Shown here piece after piece: positions 8,990 through 16,776 of a stretch of DNA of 41,428 bases. This stretch comes from Spirochaetales bacterium. GTDB lineage: Bacteria; Spirochaetota; Spirochaetia; SZUA-6; JAFGRV01. The stretch is from NCBI GenBank assembly GCA_016937215.1, contig JAFGWI010000118.1:1-41428 (forward strand), in the 5' to 3' direction. The translations under genes were made by a program, and so were the position numbers. The notes under the pieces are model-generated. The model was given only the letters and a program-made list of their open reading frames with translations. It did no database searches and was not told the origin of the DNA. Positions within the stretch are counted from its first letter, which is position 1. Each line of letters starts with the position of its first letter.

Positions 8990-10717
8990 TTAGTAAATTT
9001 CCTGAAAATAAAGCATGGGCTCCTTTGATGTTACTTCAAAGCCGTTTGAAAATAGATTTCCATGGGAAAGGGCAATGGTTTTTACGGTTCGGTCCTTTTC
9101 ACTTCTTTCAAGGTATTCCAGAATATAATTTTCTATATCCTCATGAGTGTTTTGGATTTCCAAAGTGAGTATATAGATGTTGTATTTTTCTATTCCATTA
9201 TATTTATGATTAATTAAAATAGTCCATAATTGTGTTTTCTCCGCTTCAGTGATATCTGATTTTAAAAGATAATAACTACGTTCAGGATTCAAACTATAAC
9301 AACTCTCTAAGAGCGCTTTGTCGTCACGCAATTTAGTGGGATGGTAGATTTCATTGATATAGATGTCCTTTTCGATTTTTAAAGGCAAATTTTGTAATTC
9401 TTTTTTTAGAAAAAAGGAATTGAGTATGGGGATATTGTTTATTAATGAAAAACTGCCGGAAATAGTAGTATCGTCGTTTTTAACCCAGGTAAAATAGGGA
9501 GGCTCAAAAATAATATAGGAATCGCTTTCGGACTGGTCCATAGTCGTCCGGAACATATCGGTTAATAGAATATCGGCGGGTTGAACATTAACATGGTCCA
9601 TATAATAAAGGGTTTCCTGTAAATCTTCGTTAACCTTCAAGTATTCACCATTCCAGTCGGTGTCGTTGGCTGTAATATAAATGGAATTGATTGTGTTTAT
9701 ACGAATGCTGATATGGTTTCTAATGGATCGCATGTTTAGATTGGTAGTATAGGCAACCAATCCATTATAAACAGTACGTTTTGATAATTCCCATAAGTAG
9801 ATTTCTTGAACATTATTATCAAAAAAGATGATTTGATTATCCATGCGACTGAACATAATCATCCGGCTGATTCCGTATTTTTTACTATACCAGGGACCTT
9901 CAAGAAAGGGGTCAAAGGCGTTTTCATTATAATTGGCATACAATTCCCTTAAGCGTTTTTGTTCAATAATTTCGCTCTGGATTGGTGCTGAGGAGGTGAG
10001 CTTGTATTGATTTGAGGTATAAATCCAGTCATACTGTTCCCTGATCAAGGAAAGACTGTCTTGTTTGTCTGGATCTTTTTTTTCCAGAATGATTGGAAAA
10101 CTCTCACCTGTTTTTTGCCGCGAAGCATAGTTCAAGGAACGTTCCACTTGTAGAATTTTAATTGTACCATCAGAGTTTAATTGGCAAATTGGTGAAAAAT
10201 TAATACCGGGATTGGTGAGGGAAGGCGTTTTACGGTAAACATCCAGAGTGATTTCTCCCTTGTCATTGGTTCCGGTTAATATAAGCTCTTTATTGTAATC
10301 ACCCACAATATCATCGGTATCCAGTTCAAAGGTGCGCTGACTAAAGGCCTGGGTGCTGGCTTTCCAGGAAATAAAATATTGATTTCTGATTTCATCATAA
10401 TCAACTACCATTATGATCAAAGTCGCTTCAGGATCAGATAAATTTTTGCAAATCAAAACCTGTTCATCAAGGGTGTCAATATCAAGATTGATATCAGTAA
10501 TTGATAAAAGCTTATAGTTTTTATCAAGTATAACCTTTAGCGAGGTTTTGCCGTCTAGGGACAAGCCAGACTCAGAACCAGTTTCATTACTAAATGAGAA
10601 ATCATATCCATCAAGATAGGTGATATTCTCGTTTGCATTGGTTTGCGCAGGGGCTTGTTTTTGGCAAGATTCAAACAATATAATTGCTGACAAGAGTATG
10701 ATAATTTTTATTTTCAT
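8990..10717 (-). CDS. Predicted lipoprotein of unknown function
   Basis: 575 residues from ATG 10717, chosen because it yields a clean lipoprotein signal peptide: 'MKIKIIILLSAIILFESC' with C18 as the lipidated residue. The longer frame starting at 10747 lies inside the upstream gene. I do not recognise the family. The mature protein is beta-rich, with repeated short strands and Asp/Asn/Thr/Ser-rich turns, and has no obvious catalytic motif. It could be a WD/propeller-like or multi-domain beta protein of the cell envelope. The start lies 4 bases downstream of the nrnA-like stop with no Shine-Dalgarno site, so it is probably translationally coupled to that gene. Confidence 0.7.
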   Translation of the reverse strand: MKIKIIILLSAIILFESCQKQAPAQTNANENITYLDGYDFSFSNETGSESGLSLDGKTSLKVILDKNYKLLSITDINLDIDTLDEQVLICKNLSDPEATLIIMVVDYDEIRNQYFISWKASTQAFSQRTFELDTDDIVGDYNKELILTGTNDKGEITLDVYRKTPSLTNPGINFSPICQLNSDGTIKILQVERSLNYASRQKTGESFPIILEKKDPDKQDSLSLIREQYDWIYTSNQYKLTSSAPIQSEIIEQKRLRELYANYNENAFDPFLEGPWYSKKYGISRMIMFSRMDNQIIFFDNNVQEIYLWELSKRTVYNGLVAYTTNLNMRSIRNHISIRINTINSIYITANDTDWNGEYLKVNEDLQETLYYMDHVNVQPADILLTDMFRTTMDQSESDSYIIFEPPYFTWVKNDDTTISGSFSLINNIPILNSFFLKKELQNLPLKIEKDIYINEIYHPTKLRDDKALLESCYSLNPERSYYLLKSDITEAEKTQLWTILINHKYNGIEKYNIYILTLEIQNTHEDIENYILEYLERSEKDRTVKTIALSHGNLFSNGFEVTSKEPMLYFQEIY

Positions 10718-10721
10718 GGGT

Positions 10722-11696
10722 TTAAAATTCTTTTTTGAGTTTTGCAAGTAGTTTCGGCTTGATTTTGTCTAGGGGTTCGGTGCACTTGAAACCCGCGGCT
10801 GTTTTGTGACCACCACCGCCGAAGTGACGGGCGATGGCACACACATCATAACTGCCCTTGGACCTTAAGGAACAGCGGAAAACTCCTTTTTCATCTTCTT
10901 TGAAAAAGACCGATATTTTTATGGCTGCTGCTTTTAGCGGAATATTAATAAAAGCACGGGATTCTTCGTATTTTCCACCTGTTTTTTTTAACATTTCCTT
11001 GCTCATTAATTGAATAGCAACTTGATTATTGAATTCCATTTCTAGAGTGCTCAGTACCTGGGACATTAATTTTATGGAAGAAATGGAATCGGTTTCGTAT
11101 ACCTTTGAATAAATCCGGTTAGGAATAACACCTTTTGAGACCAAGTCGCAGGCAATCTCAAAGGTTCTGGCTGTGGTTTTGGGATATATAAAGGATCCTG
11201 TATCATAAACAATAGCCATATAAAGGGCGTCCGCTATTTCGCTTGTGATTTTTACTTTTAATTCTTTTAACAACAGATAAATGATTTCCGCGGTAGAAGA
11301 GGCATCCTTGTAAATCAGATTATCCTTTACCTGGTCGCTATCATCCTCATGATGATCAATAATAAAATATTCCTTAACCTTGGGGAGTAATATTTCCGAA
11401 ATTTCGCCGATGTTTGCTGTGTCATTGGTATCAAGAATGAATAAACCATACTGATCGATATCTTTAGGGAGTTGTGTATCTTCGTCAAAATAGCCAATTT
11501 CATTTGTGGTGTCGATAAATGTAAAATTCTCAGGGGTTGGGTCATTATTTAAAATAATGGCTTCTTTTTTTAGATGTTTTAGCCCCTGTAAAAGAGCAAA
11601 TTCGCTGCCCACTGCGTCGCCGTCTGGGCTCTCGTGGGCACAAATTATGAATTTCTCATATTTGGATATGAAATTTAATGCATTTTGGAATTCCAT
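10722..11696 (-). CDS. nrnA: DHH/DHHA1 phosphoesterase, NrnA-like (oligoribonuclease / pAp phosphatase)
   Basis: 324 residues. ATG 11696 has GGGAG 6 bases upstream, better than the earlier in-frame codon at 11735. NrnA enzymes degrade 2-5 nt RNA (and often pGpG) to mononucleotides and remove the 3' phosphate of pAp. DHH-family metal motifs are present in order: 'HESPDGDAVGS' (H21, D25, D27), 'FILDTNDTANIG', 'IIDHHEDD' and 'YDTGSFIYP'. The DHHA1 substrate-binding glycine motif 'GGGGHKTAAG' lies near the C-terminus. Length matches NrnA. It is followed immediately by the lipoprotein gene in the same unit. Whether the cell also has an Orn enzyme cannot be judged here. Confidence 0.88.
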   Translation of the reverse strand: MEFQNALNFISKYEKFIICAHESPDGDAVGSEFALLQGLKHLKKEAIILNNDPTPENFTFIDTTNEIGYFDEDTQLPKDIDQYGLFILDTNDTANIGEISEILLPKVKEYFIIDHHEDDSDQVKDNLIYKDASSTAEIIYLLLKELKVKITSEIADALYMAIVYDTGSFIYPKTTARTFEIACDLVSKGVIPNRIYSKVYETDSISSIKLMSQVLSTLEMEFNNQVAIQLMSKEMLKKTGGKYEESRAFINIPLKAAAIKISVFFKEDEKGVFRCSLRSKGSYDVCAIARHFGGGGHKTAAGFKCTEPLDKIKPKLLAKLKKEF

Positions 11697-11739
11697 TATT
11701 AACTCCCAATAGTTTAGCAATAATCCTGGTATCATTAAT

Positions 11740-11769
11740 ACTATATAATAATTATTTTAGGAATAGCAA
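11740..11769 (-). promoter_or_regulatory. Candidate promoter of the nrnA-like/lipoprotein unit
   Basis: Reverse strand: TTGCTA (11769-11764), 18-base spacer, TATAGT (11745-11740). The leader would be about 37 bases to the ATG at 11696, with a good GGGAG ribosome site in between. Confidence 0.4.
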
Positions 11770-12040
11770 TTCACAAAAATATTTACTTTCAGTTCTAACT
11801 CTTTATGATTTATCGAAAACAAATGAACTGATAAATTATATTGAAGATTTTTGCACCTTCCTTCACAAAATCATTCATAGTTATGTATTTGCTTTGATAA
11901 TTTATGATTTCCAAGAATATACCTGGTTTCTTAAAATAGTCTGATCCGGTTTTTATATCTATATTTCGGGCTTTTTCTGTATTTAGAATTACCCATGAAT
12001 GCATATAACTTAGAAAACTGACCCCGAACCAGGCTAACGC
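11770..12040. other. Intergenic stretch, no feature seen
   Basis: Short open frames exist on both strands (for example 11810-12004 reverse) but lack ribosome sites and recognisable domains. I see only A+T-rich sequence between the nrnA promoter and the terminator of the vWA gene. Confidence 0.5.
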
Positions 12041-12078
12041 AAAATTAGCAATCGGACTATACTTTCCCGATTGCTAAT
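12041..12078 (-). terminator. Terminator of the vWA gene
   Basis: Arms ATTAGCAATCGG (12044-12055) and CCGATTGCTAAT (12067-12078), 12 perfect pairs with an 11-base loop, followed on the reverse strand by TTTT. It lies 20 bases past the vWA stop. Part of its sequence (AATCGGACT, TTAGCAAT) recurs near 19830-19894. Confidence 0.75.
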
Positions 12079-12097
12079 CTAAAAAATTCTTTCTTTA

Positions 12098-13495
12098 TTA
12101 AACAGGTTCGGTAAATTTTACATGATAAATAGTATTCTGTTCGGTAACCACCCGTATTGATTTGCCAATAGCGTCTTGAATGTCTTTAGTCACCTCAGGC
12201 AGGTATTTCTCCTTAATAGCATGGAGGAGTAACCCATTTTCGCCGCTATAGATTTCAGCAAAGGCCCTTACGCTTTTCTTGTCAACAACTCTTATCATAT
12301 CCATGGATTCGACCAAATAAACACCTCTGGATTTATTGACCTTAAAGGTGTCTCTGTTTTTGGGAAGAGGTGACTCGTCGATTAAGATACGGAATTCGAT
12401 GGATTTCCCTAAAATAAGTTTTGAGATCAATAAAACAAGCAAACCAGCCAGTATCAGTACTCCTGCGATGATAATAGGTAGAAGCCAGGGGTTATCTTCA
12501 ATAATATTATTAATATGTAATGTAATATCTAATTGTGATGGAAATTTTTCCTTGCTTGTAAAGCTGAAATTAACTGTTCCCTGATAATTACCTGCATTTA
12601 ATTTTCCAGTAAGAATAACAGGAATTTTAATCTCGGTTTCTCCTGTTTTGGGCAGTATGTGCTGGGAGCTGCTGACAAGTAAATTATCCTTAAAATATGG
12701 CGCCGCGTTCAAGCTGATTTGATCAATTTCTAGGCTGGGATCGTCTATGAATCCATCGGTTTTAATGGTGATAATCAGGTGGCCTTTTCCTTGGCCGTTT
12801 GTGTTGAGTAAGGCTTTATTGGTGTCAGATATAGTCATTATTCCCGCGATATCAGGAGCAATACGAGCGATTTCTTCAGCTGTAAGGTTCTCTCCGGTTT
12901 CAATATAATTGGCCTGGAGCTCCTTAGCAAAATCCTTGGTTTCGGTATCTGTTCCCAATGCGAGAATCTGGACCTTCCAGGTTTCTTTAACAAGAATATC
13001 ATCCAGTTTATCAAGATATTCATGTTTCAATACACCATCAGCTGTGTAATAATCGCTGGTTGGAGGAGGTTCGTTGATGCCGTCAGTGATCAGCAGAAAA
13101 CTTTTATTTCGGCCATTATTGATTCTTTCGAGCATTTCGTCACCAAGGCGGTCAAGGACATTCCCTATATCTGTAAATTGACCAGTCGCCTTTATTTGGT
13201 CGACCTGTTCCTTTAAAGCTTCTTTGGAAGCCATACCTTGAACAGTAGTAGCGGCAGCGAGTTCAGCATTTCTGAAAAATGTCAGTAAAAGAAAATAATC
13301 CCCATCTATCAGGGTTTTGTCTATTATGTAAGTATTGACATAACGTTTAACTTCTTCGATCTCTTCTTCCATTGATAAGGATCGGTCCAGGGCAACAATA
13401 ATATCCTTGGGCTCGCGTTGGTCTCCCCATGTTGTTAATGCGCCCAGGACAATGATTAATAGTGAAAAAAGAATGAATTTGTGATATTTCTTCAT
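12098..13495 (-). CDS. Membrane-anchored von Willebrand factor A domain protein
   Basis: 465 residues. ATG 13495 has AAAGGGG 6 bases upstream; the 20-residue longer frame is rejected. A signal peptide (about 7-23) leads directly into a vWA domain about 30-220 with a complete MIDAS start D37-x-S39-x-S41 ('VALDRSLSMEEE') and a later 'LLITDGINEPPPT'. A beta-rich region about 240-330 follows, then one transmembrane helix ('PWLLPIIIAGVLILAGLLVLL', about 337-359) and a cytoplasmic domain of about 100 residues. The vWA part would lie in the periplasm and bind a partner through a divalent metal. The gene is divergent from cfpA, sharing a 141-base spacer, so the two could be co-regulated. That, and any link to filaments, is inference. 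Confidence 0.8.
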   Translation of the reverse strand: MKKYHKFILFSLLIIVLGALTTWGDQREPKDIIVALDRSLSMEEEIEEVKRYVNTYIIDKTLIDGDYFLLLTFFRNAELAAATTVQGMASKEALKEQVDQIKATGQFTDIGNVLDRLGDEMLERINNGRNKSFLLITDGINEPPPTSDYYTADGVLKHEYLDKLDDILVKETWKVQILALGTDTETKDFAKELQANYIETGENLTAEEIARIAPDIAGIMTISDTNKALLNTNGQGKGHLIITIKTDGFIDDPSLEIDQISLNAAPYFKDNLLVSSSQHILPKTGETEIKIPVILTGKLNAGNYQGTVNFSFTSKEKFPSQLDITLHINNIIEDNPWLLPIIIAGVLILAGLLVLLISKLILGKSIEFRILIDESPLPKNRDTFKVNKSRGVYLVESMDMIRVVDKKSVRAFAEIYSGENGLLLHAIKEKYLPEVTKDIQDAIGKSIRVVTEQNTIYHVKFTEPV

Positions 13496-13572
13496 TAATA
13501 ACCCCTTTCTCTTCATGTTAATACATTGCACTATATTTAAGCAAATTGGAAGCAAAAAAAATAAAAAATTAC

Positions 13573-13602
13573 TTTACATTTTGTTTTTGATGTGAATACT
13601 AT
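13573..13602 (+). promoter_or_regulatory. Candidate cfpA promoter
   Basis: TTTACA (13573-13578), 18-base spacer, TACTAT (13597-13602). An optimal AAGGAG (13624-13629) sits 7 bases before the ATG at 13637. It lies in the divergent spacer with the vWA gene. Confidence 0.45.
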
Positions 13603-13636
13603 ATAGAGAGAAATAATAAATCTAAGGAGATAGATT

Positions 13637-15655
13637 ATGGGAGCCATTGATTTACCAAAAAGCCCGAATGTTTTTCATCCCGAGAAACCCAGTGCCGTTG
13701 GTTCACGAAATTCATTAGCACAGGAATTCCGTGATCAGCAAGCTGAAGTAGACCTCCTGCTTAGTGAAGAAGTCGACAAAGTCATGAATCATATTCAATC
13801 AAAATTACCCAAAGAAGTTTTGACCCGGATTGATATTATGGGCGGACTAAAAGAGAAAATGTATAATTATTTTAACCAGAATTATCAGAATATGTTCAAC
13901 CGTTATATTGTTACAACAGAAGATGAAATGGTTAAAAAAGTAAGAAACTTTATCGATAAGGAAGAAATGAAATCCCTATCGAGATATACACCAAAGGAAA
14001 TCGCGGCATTGCTCGATCAAATTGGCGGTATAGACAAGTTTAACACAGGTGAAATTGAAAAATCTGTGGTTAACATGTACGGGCACCTGCAGGGTCATAT
14101 CCAACGGGGAGTTAATGATCTTGAAAACCTGACCAATTCCATTTTACGTCAAAAAACAGATGTTGGAGCCTTCATTCGAGGTGAAAATGCCTATTCGATA
14201 GTAAAATGTGGTTTTAAAGATAATGTCATGAAGCCAAAAACCGTAACTGATGTTAAGCTTTCGGTAAATATTCTTGACTCTGAATTAATCAGTCCGATTT
14301 TTCATTATCAGGTTACTGTGGAATATCTTATCAAAGATTTGCTTTCAAAACATATTATCGATTCCATCGATAAGGAAATTGAAAACATGAAAGATCAGCT
14401 GATTGATGAAGGTAAAGAAGAGCTTTCAGACAGTGAAATCATTTTCCAGAAAATGAAAAGGGTTGAACGATACACAGATGACGAAATTGATGATCCCAAA
14501 TCAAAACGATATAGCTTAATTGGAAAACACCTTATGCAGCGAATTGAAGGCTTAAGAGCTGAAATTCACCCCGATGAATTTGATCCCCTTAACATACGTG
14601 AGAATCTAAAAAAGATTATCGACCTTGAAAATATCCGAAACAGAGGTTTTAACACAGCGGTTAATTCGATCACTTCGATTCTGGATACCTCAAAAATGGG
14701 TTACCAGTATGTTGAAAACCTTAAAAACGCCCGCGAACTTGTGCTTAGAGAATATGAAGATACTGATACAGCCCATTTACCCGATGAGCGTTTTAAAATC
14801 AAGATGAAATATTATGATAATGCTCAATTGATAAATGAGAGAAAAGCCTTTGATGTACAGATAAAATCCTTTGAGGTTGAGGTACAGCATTTATGGGATG
14901 TTCTTGAAATGGTATATCTTGAGTCCAAATCCTGGTTTGGGATTACCGATTTTGGTGATTTGGCTCATCAGAAACGAAATAAGATTCGCAAGAAAATCAA
15001 GTCAAAAACCGGTGATCCGGTATATGAAGATATTGATAAGATGTGGGACGAGATCAATTACGTAAGGCCAGCTGATACTGATGTTGAACGAATGAACAGA
15101 ACCTACATTTTTGAAAAAGATACGATCAAGAAAAAGTTGATTATCATGAAACAGCGTCTTATTGAGATGTACGAATATCGTTATCCAAAAAAACGACGTG
15201 TTATGGAAGAGAGGCTCAGCCAGTTGGAACAGGATTTCCAAGGTTTTGATTATTTGATCAATCCTTATCATGTTCAGCCAGGTCTTCTTCTTGATGTGGA
15301 CATTACCTCAATTAAAAAGAAGAAAGCAACTCTGGATGGTATGGCTAATGTATTAAACGAATTCCTCCATGGTGTTTCAAAAGGTTTTCAGGATGCTGCT
15401 TTTGCGTCTTTCTCCCGACGACGTTCAACTGTTCGCGATGATATTGCCCAGTCTTTTGTAACGGGCATGCCTGAAGAATCGATAAGCTCAGAAACAAACG
15501 GTGCTGGCGGAGATTACCTTGATATGTTAAATGCTCCAGTAGAACAGGTAAAATCCACACCTTCCAAAAAAGGTTTGGTGGACGCGGGTCCGAAAACGAA
15601 AAAATCTTCAACAAAGAAGTCTCGTCGAAAAAGTTCAGGATTAACTGAAATCTAA
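13637..15655 (+). CDS. cfpA: Cytoplasmic filament protein CfpA
   Basis: 672 residues, about the 78-79 kDa expected for the spirochaetal cytoplasmic filament protein. In treponemes CfpA forms ribbon-like filaments running under the flagellar motors along the cell, and its loss impairs chromosome segregation and cell division. The sequence is almost wholly alpha-helical, with no signal peptide or membrane segment. It has an N-terminal '[17 protein letters not shown]' segment, long charged heptad-like stretches, and a Lys/Ser-rich tail (about 640-672, '[14 protein letters not shown]'). Assignment rests on length, helical character and synteny with a downstream hypothetical gene and PPDK homologue, an order I recall from Treponema. 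I cannot align it. A hairpin terminator after the stop would allow far more cfpA mRNA than downstream mRNA, suiting a structural protein. Confidence 0.75.
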   Translation: MGAIDLPKSPNVFHPEKPSAVGSRNSLAQEFRDQQAEVDLLLSEEVDKVMNHIQSKLPKEVLTRIDIMGGLKEKMYNYFNQNYQNMFNRYIVTTEDEMVKKVRNFIDKEEMKSLSRYTPKEIAALLDQIGGIDKFNTGEIEKSVVNMYGHLQGHIQRGVNDLENLTNSILRQKTDVGAFIRGENAYSIVKCGFKDNVMKPKTVTDVKLSVNILDSELISPIFHYQVTVEYLIKDLLSKHIIDSIDKEIENMKDQLIDEGKEELSDSEIIFQKMKRVERYTDDEIDDPKSKRYSLIGKHLMQRIEGLRAEIHPDEFDPLNIRENLKKIIDLENIRNRGFNTAVNSITSILDTSKMGYQYVENLKNARELVLREYEDTDTAHLPDERFKIKMKYYDNAQLINERKAFDVQIKSFEVEVQHLWDVLEMVYLESKSWFGITDFGDLAHQKRNKIRKKIKSKTGDPVYEDIDKMWDEINYVRPADTDVERMNRTYIFEKDTIKKKLIIMKQRLIEMYEYRYPKKRRVMEERLSQLEQDFQGFDYLINPYHVQPGLLLDVDITSIKKKKATLDGMANVLNEFLHGVSKGFQDAAFASFSRRRSTVRDDIAQSFVTGMPEESISSETNGAGGDYLDMLNAPVEQVKSTPSKKGLVDAGPKTKKSSTKKSRRKSSGLTEI

Positions 15656-15674
15656 TAGCTTAAGTCAAAAACTT

Positions 15675-15703
15675 ATGGCGACATCTCCGGGTGTCGCCAT
15701 TTT
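15675..15703 (+). terminator. Hairpin (partial terminator) between cfpA and the next gene
   Basis: ATGGCGACA (15675-15683), loop TCTCCGGG, TGTCGCCAT (15692-15700), then TTT. The T tract is short, so read-through into the next two genes, which have no clear promoter of their own, is likely. Confidence 0.65.
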
Positions 15704-15729
15704 AAAATAAGGAGAGATGAGGTACAATT

Positions 15730-16743
15730 ATGGGAGAACTGAGTTATCAATTCGATACCTTGAGCACACGGGAAGGTTTTAATTCTTCTCTTCGTCATTT
15801 TAAGCTGGTTAATGAAATCATTCAAATCTTTCAAGATCATTATAATCTTGCTGATATATTAAATGTTTTTTTGGCTGATAAAGCCTGTGATATTGTTCAG
15901 ATCAAATCGATTGTAAACGCGCTTTTATTTGACAAATATGCCTATGAGTATGGTTCCTTTAATTTGACAGAATCCATCAGCGATTTTGATTTCATATGTG
16001 ATACTATCGCCAAATGGAATGCTGTGGATATCGTACTTGTCTATTACCATCCGGAACTGGGTGTTGTTTTAATCAATCCTAAAAATCCCGAACATTGGAA
16101 AATCGCCCAATCACTTAAAAGGAATGAATTGCTTACCATATATGCTGGTCAATTCGCGAAAACCGAAAAAGCTGATAAAATTAATCAGTTGGCTATCGAT
16201 AAAATTATTGAATTATTGTCCGGCAAAAAAATCAAGGCTGTGACAGCTCTGGAAAAAGGATCCTATAAATTTAAAGCCTTTCAATCTGAAGCTGATCAGG
16301 CTCCTGTTGTTGCTGAGAAAAAAACCGCTAAAAAGCGTAAAACAAAGGCAAAGGCCGAGACTCAGGACAAAAATGATATAGCTGATATGAATCTTGAAAT
16401 GGGTAACTCCAAGATGCGAATGACTCCCATGTATGGGATTACTGTAACCAATGAATTATTTCATAACGGCAATGTTGAAGCTTGGAAAAAAATTATAGCC
16501 AGCTATGAACATACATTTCCCGGCTTAAAAGTATATGTTTTTTATGACGGAGAGCGTATAAACGATATTAATACTCTTTTCAAATGGGGCAAAGTAAAAC
16601 GAGGTACAGCTATCATGATTTCTGTTGTTGGTGATAAAATTACCATGGTAGCAAAGTTAAAGCGTTATCTGATGCAGGGCGCCAGTCATCGCTTTGAAGC
16701 TTTTCTTAAAGGGCCGCCAACTCAATTGCTTAAACTTTTTTAA
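15730..16743 (+). CDS. Conserved-context hypothetical protein between cfpA and PPDK-like gene
   Basis: 337 residues, ATG with a purine-rich AAGGAGAGATGAGG upstream. I do not recognise the family. The N-terminal half (about 1-190) is mixed helix/strand ('AVDIVLVYYHPELGVVLINP'-type strands around 98-117). A Lys/Ala-rich linker (about 192-218, 'KKTAKKRKTKAKAE') follows. A compact C-terminal domain about 235-337 contains 'MYGITVTNELFHNGNVEAW' and 'FPGLKVYVFYDGERIND'. No signal peptide or membrane helix is present, so the protein is probably cytoplasmic. The linker could bind nucleic acid or be flexible. Its place in the cfpA unit suggests a filament-associated or regulatory role; this is inference from context only. 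Confidence 0.7.
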   Translation: MGELSYQFDTLSTREGFNSSLRHFKLVNEIIQIFQDHYNLADILNVFLADKACDIVQIKSIVNALLFDKYAYEYGSFNLTESISDFDFICDTIAKWNAVDIVLVYYHPELGVVLINPKNPEHWKIAQSLKRNELLTIYAGQFAKTEKADKINQLAIDKIIELLSGKKIKAVTALEKGSYKFKAFQSEADQAPVVAEKKTAKKRKTKAKAETQDKNDIADMNLEMGNSKMRMTPMYGITVTNELFHNGNVEAWKKIIASYEHTFPGLKVYVFYDGERINDINTLFKWGKVKRGTAIMISVVGDKITMVAKLKRYLMQGASHRFEAFLKGPPTQLLKLF

Positions 16744-16776
16744 TGTATCGAAACGCTATAATGAGAGAGGATTTAT

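Noticed and set aside
11678-12004. Short frames on both strands downstream of nrnA
   Set aside because: No ribosome site, no domain, and mutually overlapping.
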